In this document: positions 9,913 through 17,876 of the stretch, one piece after another
Layout: the number at the start of each line of letters is the position of its first letter
How positions within the stretch are numbered: position 1 is the first letter of the stretch
NCBI RefSeq assembly: GCF_900107605.1
Contig: NZ_FNQJ01000002.1
Location: forward strand, 124,001 to 188,000
DNA length: 64,000 nt
Direction of reading: 5' to 3'
From: Acidovorax soli
GTDB taxonomy: Bacteria; Pseudomonadota; Gammaproteobacteria; Burkholderiales; Burkholderiaceae_C
Notes under the pieces: model-generated
Told to the model about the DNA's origin: nothing
What the model saw: the letters and a program-made list of their open reading frames with translations, nothing else
Database searches by the model: none
Program-made: the position numbers and the translations under genes

Positions 9913-11571
9913 ATGCCCAACGGCGCCCAAGCCCTGATGAAGACCCTGGCCGATGCCGGCGTCGAGGTCTGCTTCACCAACCCCGGCACCAGCGAAATGC
10001 ACTTCGTCGCCGCCCTCGACAGCGAACCGCGCATGCGCGCCGTGCTGGCCCTGTTCGAGGGCGTGGCCACGGGCGCGGCCGACGGCTACGCGCGCATGGC
10101 CGGCAAGCCCGCCGCCACGCTCCTGCACCTGGGCTGTGGCCTGGGCAACGGCCTGGCCAACCTGCACAACGCGCGCAAGGGCAAGGTGCCGGTGGTCAAC
10201 ATCGTGGGCGACCATGCCAGCTACCACGTGCCCTACGACGCGCAGCTGCAGTCCGACATCGAGACCGTGGCGCGCAATGTCTCGCCCGGCTTCGTGCGCA
10301 CATCGCAGAGTACGGCGCAGCTCTGCCAGGACGCCGTGGACGCCGTCGCCGCCGCGCGTGGCCTGCCCGGCCAGGTGGCCACGCTGATCCTGCCCGCAGA
10401 CGTGTCGTGGGGCGAGGGTGGCGTGCCCTGCGCGCCCCCGCCGCCGCCGCGCCCCGCAGCGGCAGACGACGCCACGGTGCAGGCCATCGCCCAGACGCTG
10501 CGCGCGGGCCCCAAGGCCGCGCTGCTGCTGGGCGGCCAGGCACTGCGTGCGCCCGGCCTGCTGGCGGCCGCGCGCATCGCCGCGCACAGCGGCGTGAAGG
10601 TGTTCGCCGAGGTGTTTCCGACCCGGCTGGAGCGCGGCGCGGGCCTGCCCCCCGTGGAGCGCATCGCCTACCTGGCCGAGCTGGCCGGGGTGCAGCTCGC
10701 CGGTATCGAGCACCTGGTGCTGGTGGACGCCAAGGCACCGGTGTCCTTCTTCGCCTACCCGGGCAAAAAGAGCGACCTCGTGCCCGACAGCTGCACCGTG
10801 CACACGCTCTCCACCCCGGCGCAGGATGCGGCCGCCAGCCTGGGCCAGCTGGTCGATGCGCTGGGCGCCGCACAGGCCCCACCCGCGCTGCAGACCGCCA
10901 GCCGCCCGGGCCGCCCGCGCGGCAAGCTCACCGCCGAGAAGGTGTGCAAGGCCGTGGGCCACATGTTGCCCGAGAACGCCATCGTCATCGACGAGGCCAT
11001 CACCTCGGGGCTGATGCTCGCCCCCTTCACCGCCGGCGCGCCGCGCCACGACCTCATCACGCTCACGGGCGGCGCCATCGGCCAGGGCCTGCCGGGCGCC
11101 GTCGGCGCGGCCATCGCCTGCCCCGATCGCCAGGTGCTGGCACTGATTGGCGATGGCAGCGCGATGTACACCGTCCAGGCGTTGTGGACCATGGCGCGCG
11201 AGCAGCTCAAGGTCGTTTCCATCATCTTCAACAACGCCTCCTACTCGGTGCTCAACGTGGAGCTGGAGCGCGTGGGCGCCGAGGAAGTGGGCGCCAAGGC
11301 CAGATCCCAGCTGGACCTGGCCGGACCGGTGCTGAACTTCGCCCAGCTCGCCCAGGGCATGGGCGTGCACAGCGTGCGCACCACCACGGCCGAGGAGTTT
11401 GTGCGGGCGCTGGAGCAGGCCCTGGCCACGCCGGGGCCGCACCTGATCGAGGCCATGGTGCCGCAGTCGCTCAGCGGCCTCAAGCGCAGGCTGCTGCCGT
11501 GGCTGCTGCGCTCGCTGCCGAGCTTGCCGCCGGCGGTGGCGCGGGCGCTGAAACGGAAGATTGCGCCTTGA
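9913..11571 (+). CDS. Thiamine-diphosphate-dependent enzyme (acetolactate synthase-like large subunit)
   Basis: A 552-residue ThDP enzyme with PYR, central and PP domains. The activating Glu is in NPGTSEMHF (about residue 28), an arrangement like benzoylformate decarboxylase. A His follows in LLHLGCGLGNG. The PP-domain ThDP/Mg motif begins GDGSAMYT near 415 and ends in NN 27 residues later. No small regulatory subunit is adjacent, which argues against a true biosynthetic acetolactate synthase. The start at 9913 follows CAGGAGA. Operon context (SulP transporter and FAD dehydrogenase) suggests catabolism of an imported organic anion; this is inference. Confidence 0.85.
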   Translation: MPNGAQALMKTLADAGVEVCFTNPGTSEMHFVAALDSEPRMRAVLALFEGVATGAADGYARMAGKPAATLLHLGCGLGNGLANLHNARKGKVPVVNIVGDHASYHVPYDAQLQSDIETVARNVSPGFVRTSQSTAQLCQDAVDAVAAARGLPGQVATLILPADVSWGEGGVPCAPPPPPRPAAADDATVQAIAQTLRAGPKAALLLGGQALRAPGLLAAARIAAHSGVKVFAEVFPTRLERGAGLPPVERIAYLAELAGVQLAGIEHLVLVDAKAPVSFFAYPGKKSDLVPDSCTVHTLSTPAQDAAASLGQLVDALGAAQAPPALQTASRPGRPRGKLTAEKVCKAVGHMLPENAIVIDEAITSGLMLAPFTAGAPRHDLITLTGGAIGQGLPGAVGAAIACPDRQVLALIGDGSAMYTVQALWTMAREQLKVVSIIFNNASYSVLNVELERVGAEEVGAKARSQLDLAGPVLNFAQLAQGMGVHSVRTTTAEEFVRALEQALATPGPHLIEAMVPQSLSGLKRRLLPWLLRSLPSLPPAVARALKRKIAP

Positions 11572-12359
11572 CGGTTTTTGGGCTCTGGCGCTTTGTGGGA
11601 TTGCGGTAGCGGCTATTGTTTTTGTAGTTTATGGCTTGCTTGGCTTGCTTGGGCTGAGGGCAGAGGCCGGGTCTCGCCCCGGCGGGCGAGGTACTTTTCT
11701 TTGCTTCGCCAAAGAAACGTACCCAAAAGAAAGGCGACCCACAGTCTGCGACCCCTTCGGGGCAGACCTGCGGCGGGGCGGTTGTGGGGTGCGCCGTGGA
11801 ACTCGCTACGCGCTGGCGCGCTGCGCTCGGACAGCCACGGCGAGTCAGTGGACGAAGCATGCGCGCACTAGCGCGCATGCCACCCCGCAACCGCCCCGCC
11901 GCAGGCGCAGCCAGATGAGGTGGAACGGCCCAACAGCCGAACATCCATTCGGGCCATCGCGTTGCTCGGCCCCATCTCGCGGGCGTAAGCGCCACGCGCT
12001 GCACAGGCTGGGCCGAGCGCAGCGATGGCCCGAATGGATGTTTCGCTTTCCCTTCCCTTCTGGCTGCGCCTGCGGCGCGCAGGGGATGGTGGATCAGGGC
12101 TCGCGATTGTCTGAGCGCCGCAGGCGCGAGTTCGAGCGAGACCCCGCCAGCACCGAGCACCGCAGGCTGCCCGAAGCGCAGCGCAGGGTCGCAGACAGCA
12201 GGGTCGCCTTTTCTTTGCTTACTTTCTTTTGGCGAAGCAAAGAAAAGTAAGTCGGCCGCCGGGCCGAGACCCGGCCTCCGCCTTCAACCCAAGCAAATCA
12301 TCAACTATAAAAACAATAGCTACCAGCGCCCACTAAATAAGCGCAAAAACCCAAAAAAC
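11572..12359. repeat. Large nested inverted-repeat element filling a convergent intergenic gap
   Basis: About 788 bp between the stop of the ThDP gene (11571) and the stop of the BamE-like gene (12360). No convincing gene is present. Outer arms of about 170 bp (11575-11755 and 12186-12358) are inverted copies that share the blocks GGCCGGGTCTCG, CTTTGCTTCGCC and GGCGACCC. Inside are further pairs: 11770-11791 with 11881-11902 (21/22), 11899-11914 with 12061-12076 (16/16), 11942-11972 with 12010-12040 (28/31), and the palindrome 11857-11880. Both ends carry AATAGC motifs of the dispersed AT-rich family. It looks like a non-autonomous mobile element or composite of REP-type repeats. Confidence 0.8.
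11857..11880. repeat. Perfect palindrome in the centre of the nested element
   Basis: Ten-base arms GCATGCGCGC and GCGCGCATGC flank ACTA. The stem sits inside the larger pair 11770-11791/11881-11902, so it forms the tip of a long hairpin in single-stranded DNA or RNA. Confidence 0.75.
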
Positions 12360-12872
12360 TCAACTCCCCCCCTTGTTCTCCGGCGCATCCATATCCGGCC
12401 CCACCATCGTGCGCAGCACCGTGCTGCCATCCTTGGTCACCACCGTAAACACCTTGGGAATATTGGGCGGCTCGGCAAAGCGCCAGTCGTGGTGGGTTTC
12501 ACCGCTCAACCGGTACGGCGTGACCTTGGCCGGCTTGCCTAGGCTGCGGCGCACCAGCGCCATGTCCATGCCGGGGGTGATGCGGGCAAAGTTCTCTGGC
12601 GTGAGCACCTGGCGCACGGCCACCAGCCGGCCGTCGGCGCCCACGGTGATCATGTAATTGATCTGGCCGGCGGGCTGGCGGTTGTATTCGAGGGTGCGTG
12701 CGCCATCGGCCTCGTCCCAGATGGTTTCGGGTGCGCCGAAGCGGTCGCGCACGTCGGCCTCGGTGGAAACACCGGGCTGCAACTCACTGATGCGCTGGGC
12801 ATCGCATCCGGCAAGGGCCACCAGGCCGAGGGCTGCCGCCGCAACGGCCAGGGCACTGAAATGAAAGGACAT
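12360..12872 (-). CDS. Putative BamE/SmpA-like outer-membrane lipoprotein
   Basis: A 170-residue lipoprotein. The signal peptide ends in a LAGC lipobox (Cys at about residue 23). Two BamE/OmlA-type segments are visible: LQPGVSTEADVRDRFGAP (about 32-49) and ITPGMDMALVRRSLGKP (about 97-113). Such repeats occur in envelope-assembly and inhibitor-like lipoproteins. The protein probably faces the periplasm. It stands alone: its 3' end meets the nested palindrome and its 5' end is 42 bp from the divergent DUF3460 gene. The exact role is unknown, and it is not BamE itself by length and repeat count. Confidence 0.7.
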   Translation of the reverse strand: MSFHFSALAVAAAALGLVALAGCDAQRISELQPGVSTEADVRDRFGAPETIWDEADGARTLEYNRQPAGQINYMITVGADGRLVAVRQVLTPENFARITPGMDMALVRRSLGKPAKVTPYRLSGETHHDWRFAEPPNIPKVFTVVTKDGSTVLRTMVGPDMDAPENKGGS

Positions 12873-12914
12873 GAAAGGCTCCCGGTAAAATCAAGGAAGA
12901 GAGGTTATCAGTTC

Positions 12915-13121
12915 ATGTCCATTTTCCGCCGCCCCGACTACCAGTCCGAAGCCACCCAGTTCATCAACCAGCTCAAGGTGCAAAAGCCCGAGCTCGATGC
13001 GCAGCAAAGCGCCGGCCGTGCCCTGCTGTGGGACAAGCAGGTGGACCGCAAGATCTGGGGCGAGTACCGCGAAGCCCAGGTGGCGCAAAAGCCCTACGTC
13101 TACCAGACCAACGCGGATTGA
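12915..13121 (+). CDS. DUF3460 family protein
   Basis: A 68-residue hydrophilic protein beginning MSIFRRPDYQSEATQFINQL, the pattern of DUF3460, a small family restricted to beta-proteobacteria. No catalytic motif or membrane segment is visible and the function is unknown. ATG at 12915 is used because it gives the conserved N-terminus; an in-frame ATG at 12861 lies among noncoding-looking sequence before the divergent lipoprotein gene. scpA follows 64 bp downstream, across an AT-rich repeat. Confidence 0.85.
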   Translation: MSIFRRPDYQSEATQFINQLKVQKPELDAQQSAGRALLWDKQVDRKIWGEYREAQVAQKPYVYQTNAD

Positions 13122-13135
13122 GCATCACAATGGCT

Positions 13136-13181
13136 TTCAACGCTTTACCATCAAGCGTTAAAAGCTATTGATTGCATAGCA
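13136..13181. repeat. Dispersed AATAGC/GCGTT-arm repeat between DUF3460 and scpA
   Basis: Arms AACGCTT and AAGCGTT flank TACCATC, followed by AAAAGCTATTGATTGCATAG. The arrangement of a GCGCTT-like hairpin next to AGCTATT is the same as in the copies near 12330, 18585, 33040 and 44260. It fills the 64-bp gap before scpA. Confidence 0.6.
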
Positions 13182-13185
13182 ATTC

Positions 13186-14031
13186 ATGCACAGCGCCAGC
13201 CCCGCAGAAGCCACTGCCGTCGCACCGGGCGCCATGCCCGACGTGGTGGACCAGGTGGCGCTGGCCCGCCTGTATGGCGAGCCGCTGTTTGCGCTGCCGC
13301 AAGACCTGTACATCCCGCCCGACGCGCTTGAAGTCTTCCTCGAAGCCTTTGAAGGCCCGCTCGATCTGCTGCTGTACCTGATCCGCAAGCAGAACTTCAA
13401 CATCCTCGACATTCCCATGGCCGGCCTCACCCGCCAGTACCTGGTGTATGTGGACGAGATCCGCAGCCGCAATCTGGAGCTGGCCGCCGAATACCTGCTG
13501 ATGGCGGCCATGCTCATCGAGATCAAGTCGCGCATGCTGCTGCCACCCAAGAAGCAGGAGGGCGGTGAAGAGGCTGAAGACCCGCGCGCCGAGCTGGTGC
13601 GCCGCCTGCTTGAATACGAACAGATGAAGACGGCGGCCATGCGCCTGGCGCAACTGCCGCAATACGGACGTGACTTTGTGAAGGCGCAGGTGTACATCGA
13701 GCAAAGCATGCAACCGCGCTTTCCGGATGTGCATGTGGTGGATTTGCAGGAAGCCTGGCACGACATCCTCAAACGCGCCCGGCTGGTGCAGCACCACAAG
13801 ATCACCCGCGAAGAGCTGAGCGTGCGCGAGTACATGAGCATGGTGCTCAGAACCCTGCAGGGGCGCCGCTTTGTCGAGTTTGAAGAACTGTTCGAGCCCG
13901 CCAGCGGCAGCACCGTGCTGGTGGTGACCTTCATCGCCTTGCTGGAGCTGGCCAAGGAGACCCTGATCGAGATCACCCAGGCCGAGGCCTTTGCCCCCAT
14001 TTACGTCCGGCTGGCCTATACACCGGCATGA
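13186..14031 (+). CDS. scpA: Segregation and condensation protein A
   Basis: A 281-residue kleisin subunit of the SMC-ScpAB condensin complex, acting in chromosome compaction and segregation. The conserved kleisin N-terminal segment FEGPLDLLLYLIRKQNFNIL lies near residues 52-71, with YLLMAAMLIEIKSRMLLP after it. The C-terminal winged-helix part contains EFEELFEP and ends with EAFAPIYV. No scpB is in view. An N-terminal extension of about 45 residues before the kleisin motif is normal for beta-proteobacterial ScpA. Confidence 0.95.
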   Translation: MHSASPAEATAVAPGAMPDVVDQVALARLYGEPLFALPQDLYIPPDALEVFLEAFEGPLDLLLYLIRKQNFNILDIPMAGLTRQYLVYVDEIRSRNLELAAEYLLMAAMLIEIKSRMLLPPKKQEGGEEAEDPRAELVRRLLEYEQMKTAAMRLAQLPQYGRDFVKAQVYIEQSMQPRFPDVHVVDLQEAWHDILKRARLVQHHKITREELSVREYMSMVLRTLQGRRFVEFEELFEPASGSTVLVVTFIALLELAKETLIEITQAEAFAPIYVRLAYTPA

Positions 14032-14034
14032 CCC

Positions 14035-14135
14035 CTCTGCGCCGCTCCGCGTCTTCCCCCCAGGGGGACGCCACCCGTGGCCTGGCAAAGCCAGTTCCAC
14101 GGTGGCACTGGCGTAGTGCAGCGCCCATTGCGCAG
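14035..14135. repeat. GC-rich hairpin repeat between scpA and nadB
   Basis: The 120-bp gap contains CTTCCCCCCAGGGGGACG, a short G/C stem. It also holds an imperfect hairpin with arms GCCACCCGTGGCCTGGC and GCCAGTTCCACGGTGGC separated by AAA. Sequences of this kind recur between genes in related genomes (recollection, not searched). The open frame upstream of nadB's true ATG runs through this element and is not protein-like. Confidence 0.45.
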
Positions 14136-14151
14136 CCCCCAGAAAACCACC

Positions 14152-15741
14152 ATGCAGTCCCATGAATTCGACGTTCTCATCGTAGGCAGCGGCCTCGCCG
14201 GTCTTTCGGCGGCCCTGCACCTGGCGCCCACGCACCGCGTGGCCGTCATCACCAAGCGCCAGCTGCAGGACGGCTCCAGCGCCTGGGCCCAGGGCGGCAT
14301 TGCCGCCGTGCTGGCCGACGATGACAGCTTTGCCGCCCACATCGAAGACACGCTGGTGGCCGGCGCGGGCCTGTGCGACCTGGCCACCACGCGCTTCGTG
14401 GTGGAGAACGCGCCCGAATCCATTGCCTGGCTGCGCCGTCTGGGCGTGCCCTTCACGCTCGAAGGCGACCAGCTGCACCTGACCCGCGAGGGCGGCCACA
14501 GCGCGCGCCGCATCGCCCATGTGACCGACGCCACCGGTGCGGCGGTGCAGCGCACCCTCATCGACGTGGTGCGCGCCACGCCCGGCATCACCCTGTTCGA
14601 GCAGCACACGCTGGTGGACCTGATCACCACGCGCAAGCTCGGCCTGCCCGGCAACCGCTGCCTGGGCCTGTATGCGCTGGACAGTGGCACGGACGATGTC
14701 GTCACTTTCCGCGCACCACAGACCATCCTGGCCACGGGCGGCGCGGGCAAGGTGTACCTGTACACCACCAACCCCGACACCGCCACCGGCGACGGCATTG
14801 CCGCCGCCTGGCGCGCGGGCTGCCGCGTGGCCAACATGGAGTTCATCCAGTTCCACCCCACGGGGCTGTACCACCCGCACGAAAAGTCCTTCCTCATCAG
14901 CGAAGCCGTGCGTGGCGAGGGCGGCAGGCTGCTGCTGCCCCCCTCGGCGGGTGGCACGCGCTTCATGCTGGACCACGACCCGCGCGCCGAACTGGCCCCG
15001 CGCGACGTGGTGGCCCGAGCCATCGACTTCGAGATGAAAAAACACGGCCTCGATTGCGTGCACCTCGATATCTCGCACCAGAGCCCGGCGTTCCTGCAAG
15101 AGCACTTTCCCAACATCCTGGCCCACTGCGCATCGCTCGGCATCGACATCACCAAGGAGCCCATCCCCGTGGTGCCCACGGCGCACTTCACCTGCGGCGG
15201 CGTGCTGACCGACCTGGCCGGCCGCACCGACCTGCCCGGCCTGTACGCCGTGGGCGAGGTCGCCTGCACCGGCCTGCACGGCGCCAACCGCCTGGCCAGC
15301 AACTCGCTGCTGGAATGCATGGTGTTTGCCCGCGCCGCCGCCCATGCCATTGCCGCAGCCCCCACCGCCGCGCTGCCCGCCGTGCCCGCATGGGACGACA
15401 GCCGCGTGACCGACGCCGACGAGTCCGTCGTCATCTCCCACAACTGGGACGAGCTGCGCCGCTTCATGTGGGACTATGTGGGCATCGTGCGCACCAACAA
15501 GCGCCTGGAGCGCGCCGCCCACCGCATTGCCATGCTGCAGGGCGAGATCCAGGAGTTCTACGCGCACTTCCATGTCACGCGCGACCTGCTGGAGCTGCGC
15601 AACCTGGTGCAGGTGGCCGACCTGATCGTGAAAAGCGCCCAGCTGCGCCGCGAAAGCCGGGGCCTGCATTTCAGCCGCGATTACCCCGAGGTGGCCGCGC
15701 CAGCCGCGCCTACGCTCCTCGTACCACCGGTGCCCCGATGA
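14152..15741 (+). CDS. nadB: L-aspartate oxidase
   Basis: A 529-residue flavoenzyme that oxidises L-aspartate to iminoaspartate, the first step of de novo NAD synthesis. FAD motif VLIVGSGLAGLSAALHL is at the N-terminus. The signature SSAWAQGGIAA follows, then GEVACTGLHGANRLASNSLLE in the FAD domain, and a C-terminal helical domain starting near VGIVRTNKRLE. It distinguishes from succinate dehydrogenase by lacking the covalent-FAD His context. The partner genes nadC-nadA are 6 kb downstream on the other strand. The stop overlaps the queE start as ATGA. Confidence 0.95.
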   Translation: MQSHEFDVLIVGSGLAGLSAALHLAPTHRVAVITKRQLQDGSSAWAQGGIAAVLADDDSFAAHIEDTLVAGAGLCDLATTRFVVENAPESIAWLRRLGVPFTLEGDQLHLTREGGHSARRIAHVTDATGAAVQRTLIDVVRATPGITLFEQHTLVDLITTRKLGLPGNRCLGLYALDSGTDDVVTFRAPQTILATGGAGKVYLYTTNPDTATGDGIAAAWRAGCRVANMEFIQFHPTGLYHPHEKSFLISEAVRGEGGRLLLPPSAGGTRFMLDHDPRAELAPRDVVARAIDFEMKKHGLDCVHLDISHQSPAFLQEHFPNILAHCASLGIDITKEPIPVVPTAHFTCGGVLTDLAGRTDLPGLYAVGEVACTGLHGANRLASNSLLECMVFARAAAHAIAAAPTAALPAVPAWDDSRVTDADESVVISHNWDELRRFMWDYVGIVRTNKRLERAAHRIAMLQGEIQEFYAHFHVTRDLLELRNLVQVADLIVKSAQLRRESRGLHFSRDYPEVAAPAAPTLLVPPVPR

Positions 15742-16373
15742 CTTACAGCGTCAAGGAAATCTTCTATACCCTGCAAGGCGAAGGCGGCCAGGCGGGCACG
15801 CCCGCCGTGTTCTGCCGCTTTGCAGGCTGCAACCTCTGGACGGGCCGCGAGCAGGACCGGGCGCAGGCCGTCTGCCAGTTCTGCGATACCGACTTTGTGG
15901 GCACCGATGGCACGCTGGGTGGCAAATTCGAGACGGCCACCGCACTGGCCGGGCTGATCGCCGCCCAATGGCCCGCAGGCGCGGGCCACCGCCTGGTCGT
16001 GCTGACGGGCGGCGAGCCCCTGCTGCAGGTGGACAGCGAACTCATCGACGCACTGCATGCGCAGCAATTCCGCATCGCGGTCGAAAGCAACGGCACCGTG
16101 GCTGCACCGAATGGCATCGACTGGCTGTGCATCAGTCCCAAGGCAGGCGCCCCCTGGGTGCAGCGCAGCGGGCAGGAGCTGAAACTCGTCTGGCCCCAGC
16201 CCGGCTTTGACCTGCAGGCGCTGGAGCAGGACACGCATTTCACCCACCGCTTTCTGCAGCCCATGGACGGCCTGCTGCAGCGCCAGAACACCGCCGCCTG
16301 CATTGACGCCTGCCTGGCCCACCCTGCATGGCGATTGAGCCTGCAGACCCACAAGCTCACCGGCATCCGGTGA
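15738..16373 (+). CDS. queE: 7-carboxy-7-deazaguanine synthase QueE
   Basis: A 211-residue radical SAM enzyme converting carboxytetrahydropterin to CDG in queuosine synthesis. The N-terminus has TLQGEGGQAGTPAVFCRFAG. The cluster Cys are C31, C46 and C49, a CX14CX2C spacing instead of CX3CX2C, as known for the Burkholderia multivorans type of QueE. TGGEPLLQ binds SAM. The ATG overlaps the nadB stop by 4 bp, so the two are translationally coupled. The next gene, queD, provides the previous step. Confidence 0.93.
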   Translation: MTYSVKEIFYTLQGEGGQAGTPAVFCRFAGCNLWTGREQDRAQAVCQFCDTDFVGTDGTLGGKFETATALAGLIAAQWPAGAGHRLVVLTGGEPLLQVDSELIDALHAQQFRIAVESNGTVAAPNGIDWLCISPKAGAPWVQRSGQELKLVWPQPGFDLQALEQDTHFTHRFLQPMDGLLQRQNTAACIDACLAHPAWRLSLQTHKLTGIR

Positions 16374-16398
16374 CGCGGTTTTCTTTTCTGGTTCCCGT

Positions 16399-16773
16399 AT
16401 GTTGTTCACCATCTCCCAGCGCTTCTTTTTCGACGCCGCCCACACCCTGCGCCGCGAGATCGAGGCCGAAGGCAGCCGCCGCGTGCACGGCCACACCTAC
16501 CATGCCGAAGTGTTCCTGACCGGAGCGCGCGACCCCGCCACGGGCATGGTGCTGGACCTGGGCCTGCTGCGGCAGGGCCTGGCCGTGGTGCGCGAGCAGC
16601 TCGACCACCACATGCTCGACGACGTGCCCGGCCTGGGCACGCCCACGCTCGAAAACCTGTGCGTCTTCATCGCCCAGGCGCTGCCCGCCGTCCTGCGCGC
16701 CAGCGTAAGCCGCGTGCGCGTGTGGCGCGAGGCGCTGGGCGACAGCTGCGTGCTGGACTTCTCCACGCACTGA
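16399..16773 (+). CDS. queD: QueD-like 6-carboxytetrahydropterin synthase (PTPS family)
   Basis: A 124-residue T-fold enzyme expected to make carboxytetrahydropterin from dihydroneopterin triphosphate. The zinc ligands are His15 in DAAHTL and His30/His32 in HGH. LDHHML (about 68-73) supplies the catalytic Asp-His pair. The nucleophilic Cys of the CxxxHGH motif of E. coli QueD is replaced by Ser26 (GSRRVHGH). Its position 25 bp after queE makes the QueD role likely, though activity at that residue must differ or be supplied otherwise. Confidence 0.85.
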   Translation: MLFTISQRFFFDAAHTLRREIEAEGSRRVHGHTYHAEVFLTGARDPATGMVLDLGLLRQGLAVVREQLDHHMLDDVPGLGTPTLENLCVFIAQALPAVLRASVSRVRVWREALGDSCVLDFSTH

Positions 16774-16859
16774 CGCACCAACCGCCGTCGCAGCAGCGCA
16801 TCCGTCCCGCCAGGCCCCGTTCTTTTCGCTTTCACCGACTTCATTGCCAGGAAACCCCC

Positions 16860-17240
16860 ATGTTCCGCACCTTGCTCAAATCCAAGATCCACCGCGCCAC
16901 CACCACGCACTGCGAATTGCACTACGAAGGCTCGTGCGCCATCGACGAAGACCTGCTGGATGCCGCCAACCTCGTGGAAAACGAACAGGTCCACATCTGG
17001 AACATCAACAACGGCGAACGCTTCATCACCTACGCCATCAAGGGCCAGCGCGGCAGCGGCATGATCTCCGTCAACGGTTCGGCCGCGCGCCGCGCCGCCG
17101 TGGGCGACCTGCTCATCATTGCGGCGTTTGCCCAGGTGCCCGAAGACAAGGTGGCCACGCACGAACCGCAGCTCGTGTTCGTCGATGACCGCAACCGCCA
17201 GACCGCCCTGCGCCACGCCGTGCCCACGCAGGCGCTCTGA
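16860..17240 (+). CDS. panD: Aspartate 1-decarboxylase
   Basis: A 126-residue pyruvoyl enzyme making beta-alanine for pantothenate. The self-cleavage site is Gly24-Ser25 in YEGSCAID. The N-terminal [16 protein letters not shown] and the [13 protein letters not shown] segment are typical, and the length is normal. The ATG is at 16860, 86 bp after queD. panB and panC are 11 kb downstream, so the pathway is split between loci. Confidence 0.96.
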   Translation: MFRTLLKSKIHRATTTHCELHYEGSCAIDEDLLDAANLVENEQVHIWNINNGERFITYAIKGQRGSGMISVNGSAARRAAVGDLLIIAAFAQVPEDKVATHEPQLVFVDDRNRQTALRHAVPTQAL

Positions 17241-17336
17241 CAACAATCTGAAAGAATCCCCTGGTTTGGCCCAGACCACGCAGAATGGCCCGCGCTCCGA
17301 TCCTTCCTTGCCCTACCCCCAACCCGAGAACACGCC

Positions 17337-17696
17337 ATGCCCCACCTGATCGTTGAATACTCGCAAAACCTCGCCGGCTTCCCCGAAGCGCAGGCCCTCA
17401 CCGAACTGAACCAGGCCGTCACCAGCAGCCCCGAAGTGCTGGACGAGGCCGACCTCAAAAGCCGCTTCGTGCTGGTGGACAGCTTTGCCGTGGGCACCGC
17501 CCCCGCCAACCGCGCCTTTGTGCACGCCCAGTTGCGCCTGCTCTCTGGCCGCACGCCCGAGGCCAAGAAAGACCTGTCCGAGCGCGTGGCCGAGGTGCTG
17601 CGCCGCCTCACGCCCAAGCCGGCCGGCGTGATGGTGCAGCTCAGCGTGGAAATCGTGGACATGGACCGGGGCTCCTACGTCAAAGAGCGGCTGTAA
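17337..17696 (+). CDS. 5-carboxymethyl-2-hydroxymuconate delta-isomerase (CHMI family)
   Basis: A 119-residue tautomerase-superfamily protein. The N-terminal MPHLIVEYSQNL exposes a catalytic Pro after Met removal, as in CHMI/HpcD of the homoprotocatechuate pathway. Length and the closing VEIVDMDRGSYVKE match the family. No other homoprotocatechuate genes are adjacent, so the substrate in this organism is uncertain. A stem-rich repeat begins directly after the TAA stop. Confidence 0.88.
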   Translation: MPHLIVEYSQNLAGFPEAQALTELNQAVTSSPEVLDEADLKSRFVLVDSFAVGTAPANRAFVHAQLRLLSGRTPEAKKDLSERVAEVLRRLTPKPAGVMVQLSVEIVDMDRGSYVKERL

Positions 17697-17795
17697 TTCC
17701 ATTGCCAAACCATCCGTGTCGTTGTTGCTTCGCCTTGCCGTGCTACAGCACTGTCTGCGGCTTCGCGCCTAGACACGAATGGTTTGGCAACGGAA
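17697..17795. repeat. Stop-abutting multi-stem repeat, copy 1
   Basis: It starts at the base after the CHM isomerase stop. The outer stem pairs TTGCCAAACCATCCGTGTC with GACACGAATGGTTTGGCAA (18/19). The core is the family core GCCTTGCCGTGCT-AC-AGCACTGTCTGCGGC followed by CGCCTAG. The outer stem sequence is unrelated to copies 2, 4 and 5, yet pairing is kept. Confidence 0.8.
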
Positions 17796-17810
17796 TAAGC
17801 CACTTCACCA

Positions 17811-17876
17811 CTATTTTTTGATCAGCCAAGGCTGCAGCGCTTATTGATAAAGCGCCTGCGGCTCTTTTTTTGATAG
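17811..17876. repeat. Dispersed GCGCTT/AAGCGC repeat before the DTW gene
   Basis: GCGCTT-ATTGATA-AAGCGC forms a small hairpin flanked by T-rich stretches (CTATTTTTTGAT and CTTTTTTTGATAG). The T-run could help end transcription from upstream. The presumed start of the next gene lies within its right edge. Confidence 0.55.

Noticed and set aside
9913-11571. Calling the ThDP enzyme IlvB (acetolactate synthase)
   Set aside because: No regulatory subunit and no ilv genes nearby; active-site context is closer to a benzoylformate-decarboxylase-like enzyme, so only the family is called.
11561-12250. Long open frames on both strands across the 11.6-12.3 kb element (229 and 226 residues)
   Set aside because: They run through inverted repeats, are rich in Arg/Ala/Ser of a GC-repeat kind and have no start site with ribosome-binding sequence. 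They are by-products of the palindrome.
17697-17795. Rho-independent terminator interpretation of the stop-abutting repeats
   Set aside because: No U-run follows the stems, and rpoH has a separate canonical terminator downstream of its copy. A role in termination is not excluded but is not the canonical form.
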